Assembly: GCA_028712345.1 (NCBI GenBank)
Contig: JAQTQF010000051.1
Span: 1-9,380 of the forward strand
Reading direction: 5' to 3'
Length of the DNA stretch: 9,380 nt
Source: Phycisphaerae bacterium
GTDB taxonomy: Bacteria > Planctomycetota > Phycisphaerae > Sedimentisphaerales > UBA12454
The position numbers and the translations under genes are program-made. Position 1 is the stretch's first letter. Every line of letters begins with the position of its first letter. Positions 1-6,965 of this stretch are shown piece by piece. Under the pieces are notes generated by a model, which saw nothing but the letters and a program-made list of their open reading frames with translations, had not been told where the DNA came from and made no database searches.

Positions 1-130
1 TCCCTGCATCATAGGCAGCTTTGACGATGGCCGCGTTTTTATCGATGTCTGACGGATTGTTAAATCGCATTCCCCCGCAGCTTATGACAGACAGTTTTAT
101 ATTCGTTTTTCCATAGTTCGTGTAAAGCAT
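1..130 (-). CDS. Aldo/keto reductase, N-terminal part (runs off the left edge)
   Basis: Reading leftwards from an ATG at 130-128 gives 43 open codons to the window edge. The protein begins MLYTNYGKTNIKLSVISCGG and continues with MRFNN, then a helix-like stretch ending AAIVKAAYDAG. The pattern 'Y..(Y/F)GKT...LS.....GGMRF', followed by a helix and 'A.DAG', is the usual start of NAD(P)H-dependent aldo/keto reductases, which reduce carbonyls in a (beta/alpha)8 barrel. The catalytic Asp/Tyr/Lys/His residues lie outside the window, so activity and subfamily cannot be judged. An in-frame TAA about 33 nt upstream, with no other start codon between, fixes the ATG. The ribosome binding site is weak: AGGAA lies about 15 nt away and GAG about 10 nt. 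The gene is co-oriented with truD but 285 bp separate them. Family call is fairly secure; precise function is unknown. Confidence 0.72.
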   Translation of the reverse strand, partial: MLYTNYGKTNIKLSVISCGGMRFNNPSDIDKNAAIVKAAYDAG

Positions 131-289
131 AGGTTTTAACTCGCTTTCCTTTAAATTTTACATACTCCCCAGTTTATGCATGCAAAAAGCACTAAAAGTC
201 GGATAATTTTAACCGAAGGGGAGCAAAAAATCGACCAAAATTTAAAAAAACTCACTCTCTGCCCTGTAACTCCTTATTTATCGGGTAAG

Positions 290-386
290 TTAAGGGAATC
301 TCTAAAATTGTCTGCGAGTCCGCTGCAGGCGGAGCCGCAACAACATCCCCACTTTCGTGAGGACAAGTTTTTAGAGGTTGCCTTAA
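290..386. mobile_element. MITE-like element with terminal inverted repeats
   Basis: This 97-bp segment is bounded by imperfect inverted repeats. The left arm (290-312) begins TTAAGGGAATCTCTAAAA and ends TTGTC. The right arm (362-386) is its complement except for one mismatch, one G.T wobble and a 2-nt bulge at 367-368. Both arms end in TTAA. Between them are two further hairpins: TGCG(ag)TCCGC/GCGGA(gc)CGCA at 313-339, with a 2x2 internal loop, and CCCCAC/GTGAGG at 347-362. As minus-strand RNA the second one closes with a GAAA tetraloop. The whole folds as a three-way junction. There is no ORF and no transposase. It lies 30 nt beyond the truD stop. The best reading is a non-autonomous insertion-sequence derivative; the alternative is a structured RNA transcribed behind truD. 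The arm sequence reminds me of some IS5-type ends, but that is memory, not a search. Confidence 0.55.
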
Positions 387-415
387 GCGTAACAAACTCC
401 CAAAGTTCCGGCGAT

Positions 416-1687
416 TCACAATCCGGTCTTGCAGATTTCCCGAAGAAAACAGGTCGCATAGCAGCCGGAGTCAAGTTCAAATCGTAATTCGACATAAGAG
501 CCGTATTTATCATCCCCTGCCGAAATCTTCGCATTATGAGGCCGGAATCGCAATGGCCTGCGCACCCCGCCGGCACCGTATTCGCTCATCTGCCGCAAAT
601 CCCTTCCATTCAATCCCGCATTTTCGAGAATACGGTTTTCAATCTCGCCTGCCGGCCCTGCCGATTTAGTCATTCGCAAACCAAACAGAGGCCCGGTCGG
701 ACTTATTTCAAACGCCTGACATCGCGGATTTTCAGCGGAAGGATTCTCAATACGGAAAAACTCACGGCTGATATGATTATAAGCAATATCACCGGCGAGT
801 ACCTTATCAATATCGGGCATACGCAAAGCAAGAAACCGATTGAAAAGATAAGATTGATAGGCCGAGACGAAAAAACCCTTGAGATATTTATCCACGGAAT
901 GGTAGGCGTGTTTTTTGGAACCATTTTTTTTAGTCAGTGCTTTCAATGCCCGCCGCTGGTCGGCATATACATAAGGCCAACTGTCGTGTGCTTTTTTGTA
1001 ATCGCCCTGTTCATAGAATCTGCGGGCTTGAGAAATAACCGGCGAATCCTGTTTTTCGGAGCCGCCGAGAAATATGTCTGCGAACTGCTCAACCTTTCCC
1101 TTTGCAACAGTTTCGCCGAGCAGGTGATTGTCGTTTCTCTGACCAAACCGCTGCGGGCCGAAATAATTTGGCGCTCCCCTGCCGAGAAGTTCGGAAATAA
1201 TCTTTTCCGCCACCGTAACCGCCTGTTTAACAGGTAAATTGACTTTTCGCAAACGAACAACAAACCTGTTGCCCGCAAGACCGCCTGATTTAAGTTTTTC
1301 ACTGTGTTTGTCAACCTGAAGAATTCTGACATTGGCGATTTTAAGTGCGCCCAGTTTTTCCGGCTCAATGTTTTCTATTGAAATCCATTGTCTTGCGACG
1401 GCACGGGCGTCTTTAAGGCCTGCAAAACCAATTTCTTTGCGTGTTATACGCAGCGCACGGGCGATATCGGCCATCGCATCCATTGTGCTTATTCCATTTT
1501 TCTCTATCAGAGCGTAAATATGTTCGCCTTGACCGTCAGGTTTGCATAAAGGAATCTCTTCGACGACAAAATCCTCATCCCGCATCTTTATAATCCCGCC
1601 AATACCCTCAAATTGAGCGGTTAGAAAGGGAAGTGAATTGTCGGTTTCTGAATTATCCGCAATAAAGGACTTATCTGGCCGATTCAA
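416..1687 (-). CDS. truD: tRNA pseudouridine synthase TruD
   Basis: A complete protein of 423 residues. TruD isomerises uridine 13 of certain tRNAs, such as tRNA-Glu, to pseudouridine in the cytoplasm. The family signature GFAGLKDARAVARQW is at residues 87-101; D93 matches the catalytic aspartate of the G.KD..A...Q motif. Other family hallmarks are the N-terminal 'F.VEEIP' strand (40-46), PNYFGPQRFG near residue 180, FNRFLALRM in the middle and GPLFG in the last third. The length exceeds E. coli TruD (about 350) but suits the wider family, which has a variable TRUD insertion domain. The start is TTG (1687-1685) with GGAG 8 nt upstream; the first in-frame ATG, at residue 35, would remove the conserved N-terminal strand. 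The gene lies behind the giant gene's terminator, so it probably has its own promoter. No frameshift or missing motif was seen. Confidence 0.95.
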   Translation of the reverse strand: MNRPDKSFIADNSETDNSLPFLTAQFEGIGGIIKMRDEDFVVEEIPLCKPDGQGEHIYALIEKNGISTMDAMADIARALRITRKEIGFAGLKDARAVARQWISIENIEPEKLGALKIANVRILQVDKHSEKLKSGGLAGNRFVVRLRKVNLPVKQAVTVAEKIISELLGRGAPNYFGPQRFGQRNDNHLLGETVAKGKVEQFADIFLGGSEKQDSPVISQARRFYEQGDYKKAHDSWPYVYADQRRALKALTKKNGSKKHAYHSVDKYLKGFFVSAYQSYLFNRFLALRMPDIDKVLAGDIAYNHISREFFRIENPSAENPRCQAFEISPTGPLFGLRMTKSAGPAGEIENRILENAGLNGRDLRQMSEYGAGGVRRPLRFRPHNAKISAGDDKYGSYVELRFELDSGCYATCFLREICKTGL

Positions 1688-1695
1688 ATGTTTTG

Positions 1696-1699
1696 CTCC
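1696..1699 (-). promoter_or_regulatory. Ribosome binding site supporting the TTG start of truD
   Basis: On the minus strand GGAG lies 8 nt upstream of the TTG at 1687-1685. No ATG or GTG is correctly placed nearby, so this site decides the truD start. Confidence 0.7.
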
Positions 1700-1785
1700 A
1701 ATATTTCACGAAATTATTTAATGGCCGCATAATACCAGCAGGTATAATTACTTGCGAGTTAAAAGATTCGTCCGCTATGGGCGGA

Positions 1786-1815
1786 TTTATATGAACTTCG
1801 TTTACCCGCAGACAA
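1786..1815 (-). promoter_or_regulatory. Candidate truD promoter
   Basis: On the minus strand TTGTCT (1810-1815) and TATAAA (1786-1791) are 18 bp apart, a fair sigma70-type match. Transcription would begin near 1780, giving a leader of about 90 nt. A GC-rich dyad, TCCGC-N5-GCGGA (1771-1785), sits just downstream of the -10 box over the expected start site and could be an operator or a 5'-end hairpin. A second dyad, ATAATACC-AGCA-GGTATAAT (1729-1748, one mismatch), lies in the leader. This is pattern matching only. Confidence 0.35.
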
Positions 1816-1858
1816 CGAACGCAATTATTCGTCCCAATTGGTATAAAACTCGAAAAAC

Positions 1859-1893
1859 AAAAAGACCCCGCCAACTTCCGACAGGGTCTTTTT
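1859..1893 (-). terminator. Rho-independent terminator of the giant hydrolase gene
   Basis: AAAAAGACCC (1859-1868) pairs perfectly with GGGTCTTTTT (1884-1893) around a 15-nt loop. On the minus strand the hairpin ends in GGGTCTTTTTGTTTTT, a classic U-tract. It lies 26 nt past the stop codon of the giant gene and upstream of truD, so it separates the two transcription units. The sequence could also terminate in the plus direction, but no plus-strand gene needs it. Confidence 0.85.
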
Positions 1894-1918
1894 TGCATCT
1901 ATTGCACACCGCAGAATA

Positions 1919-4900
1919 TTATTGAGCAGAAATCCTGACATCATCAATGTAAACATCATCAGTGTTACTGGAAGCGTCGCACATAAAGCGAATTTTCATA
2001 GCCGTCGGGAATGTGTAGCCGGCCTCATCTATATACACCGTCGGGTTGTAAACCTGATTATTCTGAAAATCAGCGCCACTTACCCAGGTTGCAACGGTAT
2101 GCCATATTGAACCGTCATAATACTGCAGCCAAAAGTCTTCGCCGCTTTCCATACCAACCGGCTGGTACCGAAATTCAACCTTAATCTGCGTATATCCCGG
2201 ACCGGCAACATTGATGCCATTGGTCAGATAGAACGAAGAGGAAGTCCCGCTGTTGTCCTGAATATCGGCAGCGTTGGAGCCGTTGGCGTATATACCGCCT
2301 GTGTACAAAGAGCAATCACCGCCGCCGTCGGTATAGTGACCAAAACCCGACTCGAAATCATCGAATGCCAGCTCGGTCCACGACGATGATGGAGCGGTAG
2401 CCGTTACAGTGGTCTTGCCGGCATTTGGAGTATTGTAGCTTACATTCACAGTACCCGCCCCGCCGTAGCCGGTAATCTGGCCGCCGCTGACATAGCCGTT
2501 AATAGTCGAGGTTACATCGCCATTTACTATTAATGTGCCAGCTTCAATATCGAGCAAACCGCCGCTTGTCATATTCAGCGAGCCGCACGAAATCGTGCCG
2601 CCGTCAAGGGAAACATTTCCCGTGCTGCCGGTCTGCTGGGCTATTCCAAATGCACCGGCAACCGTAATCGTGCCGCCGGTCATATTTATAGTACCTGTGC
2701 CGGAAAGTCCTGCATACAGAGTAGTGCCAATATTTACGGTGCCGGCACTTATTGTAAATGTACCGCTATTCGTTGCACCATAACCCAATGTAACCCAGCT
2801 GCCTGTCGTGAGTGTTCCGCCGGTCATATCGAGAGTATCGCTGGTACTCGACCAGTCGCCGATGACTACCTGATTAGCCACTGCGTTTGTGCCTGCGGCG
2901 ATAATCGGGCCGCTGATTGCCGAGTTTCTGATAGCAGCCTTGTCAAGACTGTTTGGCACGCCGGTATCCCAATTGCCTGCGGTATTCCAGGCTCTGGTAC
3001 CGCCGCCGTTGGTCCAGTTTCTGTCAACGCCTGTTGCGGCAGCGGTCGTAAAGCTCCAGACATCGCCGGTGGTTGTGCCGGCAGCATTCTTTTCATCGAT
3101 ACGCCAGTAATAGGTCGTATTGTTGGCCATCGTGCCGGTATCGAATGTCGTACCGGCCTGATTGCCCATAAACTCACCACTATCCGGCGTTGAATCAGTG
3201 CCGAAATAGACATCGTGCGAAGTTGCACCGCTGCCTGCCGTCCAGCTCAAATCAGTCGTTATACCTACATTGGTTGCGCTATTGGCAGGAGTTGGATTTG
3301 TCGCTTTTGCCGGCGGATATGCTGCCGTTGCCGTTATTGTGGTCTTGCTGGCGTTAGGGGTATTGTAGCTTACATTCACAGTGCCCGCTCCGCCATAAGC
3401 GGTAATCCAGCCGCTGGATATATAGCCGTTTACGGTCGATGTTACATCGCCGTTTACTATTAGAATACCGGCTTCGATATCGAGCAAGCCGCCGTTTGTC
3501 ATATTAAATGTGCCGCACGAAATAGTACCGCCGTCGAGGAATACATCGCCTGTACTGCCGGTGTTCTGGGCTATTCCGAATGTGCCGGTAACGGTAATTG
3601 AGCCGCCTGTAATATTTACAGCACCCGTCCCGCCGAAGCCGGCAAACAGATCCGAGCCTACACTAACTGTACCGCCGCTTACGGTGAATGTACCGCTATT
3701 GGTCGCGCCATAGCCCAATATCATCCAGCTGCCTGTCGTAAGGGTTCCACCAGTCATATCAATGGTATCGCCAGTACTCGACAAGTCGCCGACGACTACC
3801 TGATTGGCTACGGCATTTGTGCCTGCACTAATAATCGGACCACTGACCGCGTCATTTCTGATTCCGGCTTTGTCGCCGCTGCCGGGAATACCATTATCCC
3901 AATTTGCTGCAGTATTCCAGGCACGGTTACCGTTGCCATTAGTCCAGTTAGTTTCAGCAGATGCTGTTCGAGTCGGTCTGGTCTGATTTACCGGTATCTC
4001 GTTTCGAAGTCCGCGCGTTGCCTGGCCTGCAAGCCAGAGATATTCATCCGATCCCAGAGGATAGCCATCGAAATCAGGAGTTACAAACAGAGTAGCACCA
4101 CCCGGCTTTGGCGGGTCGTTGGTGAACTTGAATATTGCCGTGCCCTCATCGACTTCATCAAACATAGCAATATACAGCATAGCTGCACCGACGGTGTGAA
4201 TATCCGCATAGACCTGATCCCAGAGGAACTGGCCGCCGTTTCGCGGAATCTGGTTCAGCGGGTAAGTGTCATACATATTGTGCCAGCTAAAGCCGGGAAA
4301 CATTACAGGCAAATATTCTTTGCCATTGGTATCGCACCAGCTCTTATCCGGTGCGCCTTTGGTGCTTGCCCAATTGTTGACACCGCTGGTATTTGTGTAC
4401 GCGCCAACCAGCCATGGCATAATAATATCAGCCAATTGGAGTGTTTGCTGGACATAAGTATCACTAACCGTTCTCCAATTTTGGTAACAGCCGATAAGTA
4501 CCGTATTTTGTCCGTAGGTAGAATCGTTCTTCAGCCAATCGATGAGATTTCTGACTTCCTGGTGAGTATAGAGTTTGCCGCTATAACCGATGCCATACAC
4601 CGCGACGACAGGTTTGTTTTCGTGCCAGATGTAAGCGGGATCATAACCCGGCGTCCGACTTATTCTTCCAGTATCGATGAGCCATTTCCAGTCATCTATA
4701 ACCTTCTGGGTTCCGCCGGCGACAAGGCCGTTGAGGTCGTACATTATCGCATACTTTCTGCCGTAGAGGTTCGCTCCGTCTTTAACATAAGAAAGTACAT
4801 CATTGCGGTGATTAAACGAAGCGCTTCCCGGCGTGCATTCAGAAGCAAAACGCTGCAGGTAAACGCCGTCGATGCCGTAAGTCTGCATCCACTGGAAATG

Positions 4901-6793
4901 ACGAAGCACGGTATCACGATTATGCGAGCTGAATACATAACGATCCGTGCCATCGTAAAATGAGCTTGCAAGGAATTTTTCTGTAGCTCCATATTCCGTC
5001 ATATCGGGCCACAGGTCAATTTTGCAATTGGCCGGCGTAAATGACGATGTGCTTTGGCTCCAGTGTACCCAGCCGCGGCTTGTTCCGTCGCCGGGACAAT
5101 TAAACCAGCCCTGGTAACCGCACATTATTTTGCCGATAAGGCTGTAGCTGGTATCGTTTACCGTTGTAAAGCTCCAGACATCGCCTGTTGCCGTTCCCTG
5201 AACATTCTTTTCGTCAATGCGCCAATAGTAGAGCGTATTGTTTTGAAGTACGCCCGGACTAAATGTTACAGCAGTCTGATTTTGACGAAATGCCGGAGGA
5301 TTACTTGTTCCGAAATATACATCTCGCGAGCTTGCTCCAGTACCCGCTGTCCATGTAAGAGTTGGAAGTATCGCCACTCCGGTTGCGCTGTTTGGAGGAT
5401 TTGGATTTGAGGCCTTTGTAGGCGGGTTTGTCGGCATTGTGGCAGTTACCGTAGTTTTTCCCGCATTAGGCACATTAAAACTTACATTCAGCGAACCGCT
5501 TCCGCCGTAAGCGGTAATCCAGCCGTTACCCAGATAAGTATTTATAGTGGTCGTGTAGTCGCCATCAACTATCAGGGTCCCCGCGGTAACATCCATAAGT
5601 GAACCGGTCGCCATGGTAAACGCCGCACAATTAATGGTGCCGCCATCAAGGAGCACGGTTCCGGTGCTGCCGGCTAATTGTGCAACCGCAAATGTTCCAA
5701 CGACAGTAATTGAACCGCCGGTTATATCTACCGTACCGGCGCCGCTGTTTCCAACTATTAAATTTTCGCCAACGGTCGCGTTTCCGCCGGTTACCGTAAA
5801 GATTCCATTATTTCCAGCCGAATAACCCAGAACCATCCAGCTATTTGTTGTAAGCGTTCCGCCGGTGATATCGAGAGTATCGCTGGTACTCGACCAGTCG
5901 CCGAGGACGACCTGGTTGGCAACGGCGGTCGTGCTTGAGTCGATAATCGGGCCGAGAATTGTATCATTTCTGATGGCGGCTTTATCGCTGCCGATTGGCA
6001 CGGCATTGCCGCTCCAATTTGCCGCAACACGCCATAATCTGTCCCCGTTTCCATTAGTCCAGTCCTGTGTGCTGCTGGCAGGCGGCGAGGCAGTTACGGT
6101 TGTCTTGCCGGGATTGGAAGTATTGTAATCAACATTTACGGTGCCTGTACCGGCATAAGCGGTAATTTGACCACCGGTAACATAGCCGTTTATAGCTGTA
6201 GTTACATCGCCACTTATTATCAGAGTACCGGTGGTTATGTCCATCGACCCGCCGCCTGTCATATTGAACGAGCCGCAGGAAATGGAGCCGCCATTCAGGT
6301 TCGCAGTTCCCGTGCTGCCGGCGTTCTGGGCAATACCAAGTGTACTGGCAACCGTAATTGTACCGCCAGTCATATTTATAGTACCTGTACCGCTGAGTCC
6401 AACATACAGAGTACTGCCGAAATTTACAGTGCCGCCGCTTATAGTAAATGTGCCGTTGTTGCCGGTACTGTAGCCTAATGTAACCCAACTGCTTGTCGTA
6501 AGAGTTCCGCCAGTCATATCCAGTGTATCATTAGCACTCGACCAGTCGCCGATAACTACCTGAGCAGCCACTGCATTTGTACCAGTAGCGATAATCGGGC
6601 CAAGGATTGCTGAATTTCTGATTGCAGCCTTGTCGGCGCTTGTAGGAATACCGGTATCCCAGTTGCCGGAGGTACCCCATGCACGGGTGCCGCTGCCATT
6701 GGTCCAGTTTCTGTCAGCTGCTGAGACGGTACCAACTATGCCCAGCATCAGCAGAACGAACATTAAACACACACATTTTTTGTTCATACACAT
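1919..6793 (-). CDS. Giant secreted modular protein with GH71/GH99-like glycoside hydrolase domain
   Basis: A secreted protein of 1624 residues. Residues 1-25 form a Sec signal peptide: MCMNKK, a hydrophobic core and a TVSA/A cleavage site. Then come beta-solenoid repeats R1 (27-243) and R2 (244-452), an FN3-like module (455-547), the catalytic-type domain (548-942), repeat R3 (947-1157), a second FN3-like module (1158-1255), repeat R4 (1257-1466) and a jelly-roll/MAM-like domain (1472-1624) that starts FDDFESGFG and ends DDVYIDDVRI. The central domain (KIMCGYQGWF at 555, WMQTYGIDGVYLQRF, KPVVAVYG, FDEVDEG at 878-884) resembles the GH71/GH99-like family. E880 and E883 have the E-x-x-E spacing of the GH99 catalytic pair, so an endo-acting alpha-glycan hydrolase is plausible; the substrate is not predictable. 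The start at 6793 has GGAGAG 6 nt upstream; an in-frame ATG two codons later is an alternative. No PEP-CTERM, dockerin, LPXTG or autotransporter barrel is present, so the protein is probably released or held by its own domains. Confidence 0.9.
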   Translation of the reverse strand: MCMNKKCVCLMFVLLMLGIVGTVSAADRNWTNGSGTRAWGTSGNWDTGIPTSADKAAIRNSAILGPIIATGTNAVAAQVVIGDWSSANDTLDMTGGTLTTSSWVTLGYSTGNNGTFTISGGTVNFGSTLYVGLSGTGTINMTGGTITVASTLGIAQNAGSTGTANLNGGSISCGSFNMTGGGSMDITTGTLIISGDVTTAINGYVTGGQITAYAGTGTVNVDYNTSNPGKTTVTASPPASSTQDWTNGNGDRLWRVAANWSGNAVPIGSDKAAIRNDTILGPIIDSSTTAVANQVVLGDWSSTSDTLDITGGTLTTNSWMVLGYSAGNNGIFTVTGGNATVGENLIVGNSGAGTVDITGGSITVVGTFAVAQLAGSTGTVLLDGGTINCAAFTMATGSLMDVTAGTLIVDGDYTTTINTYLGNGWITAYGGSGSLNVSFNVPNAGKTTVTATMPTNPPTKASNPNPPNSATGVAILPTLTWTAGTGASSRDVYFGTSNPPAFRQNQTAVTFSPGVLQNNTLYYWRIDEKNVQGTATGDVWSFTTVNDTSYSLIGKIMCGYQGWFNCPGDGTSRGWVHWSQSTSSFTPANCKIDLWPDMTEYGATEKFLASSFYDGTDRYVFSSHNRDTVLRHFQWMQTYGIDGVYLQRFASECTPGSASFNHRNDVLSYVKDGANLYGRKYAIMYDLNGLVAGGTQKVIDDWKWLIDTGRISRTPGYDPAYIWHENKPVVAVYGIGYSGKLYTHQEVRNLIDWLKNDSTYGQNTVLIGCYQNWRTVSDTYVQQTLQLADIIMPWLVGAYTNTSGVNNWASTKGAPDKSWCDTNGKEYLPVMFPGFSWHNMYDTYPLNQIPRNGGQFLWDQVYADIHTVGAAMLYIAMFDEVDEGTAIFKFTNDPPKPGGATLFVTPDFDGYPLGSDEYLWLAGQATRGLRNEIPVNQTRPTRTASAETNWTNGNGNRAWNTAANWDNGIPGSGDKAGIRNDAVSGPIISAGTNAVANQVVVGDLSSTGDTIDMTGGTLTTGSWMILGYGATNSGTFTVSGGTVSVGSDLFAGFGGTGAVNITGGSITVTGTFGIAQNTGSTGDVFLDGGTISCGTFNMTNGGLLDIEAGILIVNGDVTSTVNGYISSGWITAYGGAGTVNVSYNTPNASKTTITATAAYPPAKATNPTPANSATNVGITTDLSWTAGSGATSHDVYFGTDSTPDSGEFMGNQAGTTFDTGTMANNTTYYWRIDEKNAAGTTTGDVWSFTTAAATGVDRNWTNGGGTRAWNTAGNWDTGVPNSLDKAAIRNSAISGPIIAAGTNAVANQVVIGDWSSTSDTLDMTGGTLTTGSWVTLGYGATNSGTFTISAGTVNIGTTLYAGLSGTGTINMTGGTITVAGAFGIAQQTGSTGNVSLDGGTISCGSLNMTSGGLLDIEAGTLIVNGDVTSTINGYVSGGQITGYGGAGTVNVSYNTPNAGKTTVTATAPSSSWTELAFDDFESGFGHYTDGGGDCSLYTGGIYANGSNAADIQDNSGTSSSFYLTNGINVAGPGYTQIKVEFRYQPVGMESGEDFWLQYYDGSIWHTVATWVSGADFQNNQVYNPTVYIDEAGYTFPTAMKIRFMCDASSNTDDVYIDDVRISAQ
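2396..3025 (-). repeat. Beta-solenoid repeat R4 of the giant protein
   Basis: Encodes residues 1257-1466. It opens with DRNWTNGGGTRAWNTAGNWD, continues with short rungs of the form 'G.GT..MTGGTITV', and closes with KTTVTATA. It is closest to R1 and R3. At DNA level the copies share blocks of roughly 80 percent identity by eye, so they arose by internal duplication. Confidence 0.85.
3323..3955 (-). repeat. Beta-solenoid repeat R3 of the giant protein
   Basis: Encodes residues 947-1157, directly after the glycoside hydrolase domain. It opens ETNWTNGNGNRAWNTAANWD and closes KTTITATA. The single Cys lies in the same rung (GTISCGTF) as in the other copies. Confidence 0.85.
5438..6064 (-). repeat. 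Beta-solenoid repeat R2 of the giant protein
   Basis: Encodes residues 244-452. It opens DWTNGNGDRLWRVAANWSGN and closes KTTVTATM. It is the most divergent copy (TINCAAFTM instead of ISCGSFNM; NVSFNVPNAG near the end), which suggests an older duplication or relaxed selection. Confidence 0.85.
6065..6715 (-). repeat. Beta-solenoid repeat R1 of the giant protein
   Basis: Encodes residues 27-243, the start of the mature protein. It opens DRNWTNGSGTRAWGTSGNWD and closes KTTVTASP. It abuts R2 with almost no linker. Confidence 0.85.
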
Positions 6794-6859
6794 AGTAATC
6801 TCTCCATCAAATTAAAGTTATGGACTCTTTATTTGTTCTAACACTTACAAGAAACAACT

Positions 6860-6874
6860 CTACTCATACGGCAT
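6860..6874 (-). other. Four-codon leader ORF (MPYE) upstream of the giant gene
   Basis: On the minus strand AAGGAG (6880-6885) lies 5 nt before ATG CCG TAT GAG TAG. This ribosome binding site is at least as good as that of the giant gene, whose start is 66 nt downstream of the TAG. It could be a leader peptide, a translational standby site, or the start of a lost gene. No attenuator hairpin with a U-tract was found between it and 6793. Confidence 0.4.
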
Positions 6875-6936
6875 TTTGACTCCTTTCCATTCTGCCGGCA
6901 GCAATAACTGCGACTGACTTTTGCAGCATAAAGCCC

Positions 6937-6965
6937 TCTATAAGAATTGAAATTGAAAGCGACAA
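6937..6965 (-). promoter_or_regulatory. Candidate promoter of the giant hydrolase gene
   Basis: On the minus strand TTGTCG (6960-6965) and TATAGA (6937-6942) are exactly 17 bp apart, with an AT-rich spacer. Each box matches the sigma70 consensus at 4 of 6 positions. Transcription would start near 6930 and give a leader of about 135 nt containing the palindrome CTGCCGGCAG (6892-6901) and the MPYE leader ORF. Confidence 0.35.

Noticed and set aside
176..487. 103-codon plus-strand frame across the intergenic region and the truD end
   Set aside because: It crosses the MITE-like palindrome and then runs antisense to truD; composition is not protein-like and no start signal was seen.
536..1237. 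233-codon plus-strand open frame opposite truD
   Set aside because: It lies wholly antisense to truD, which has clear family motifs; its translation has no recognisable domain and no ribosome binding site was seen.
1671..1898. 75-codon minus-strand frame overlapping the truD start
   Set aside because: It begins inside the terminator hairpin and runs through the truD leader; no ribosome binding site or family motif.
4196..4963. 255-codon plus-strand open frame opposite the hydrolase domain
   Set aside because: It is the antisense shadow of the GH71/GH99-like coding sequence, with no signal or motif of its own.
2396..6715. CRISPR or short tandem repeat array
   Set aside because: The regular DNA repeats are long coding duplications in frame with the protein, not short direct repeats with unique spacers.
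1919..6793. Classical autotransporter (type V secretion)
   Set aside because: The solenoid repeats resemble autotransporter passenger repeats, but the C-terminus is a jelly-roll-like domain ending DDVRISAQ, with no beta-barrel translocator.
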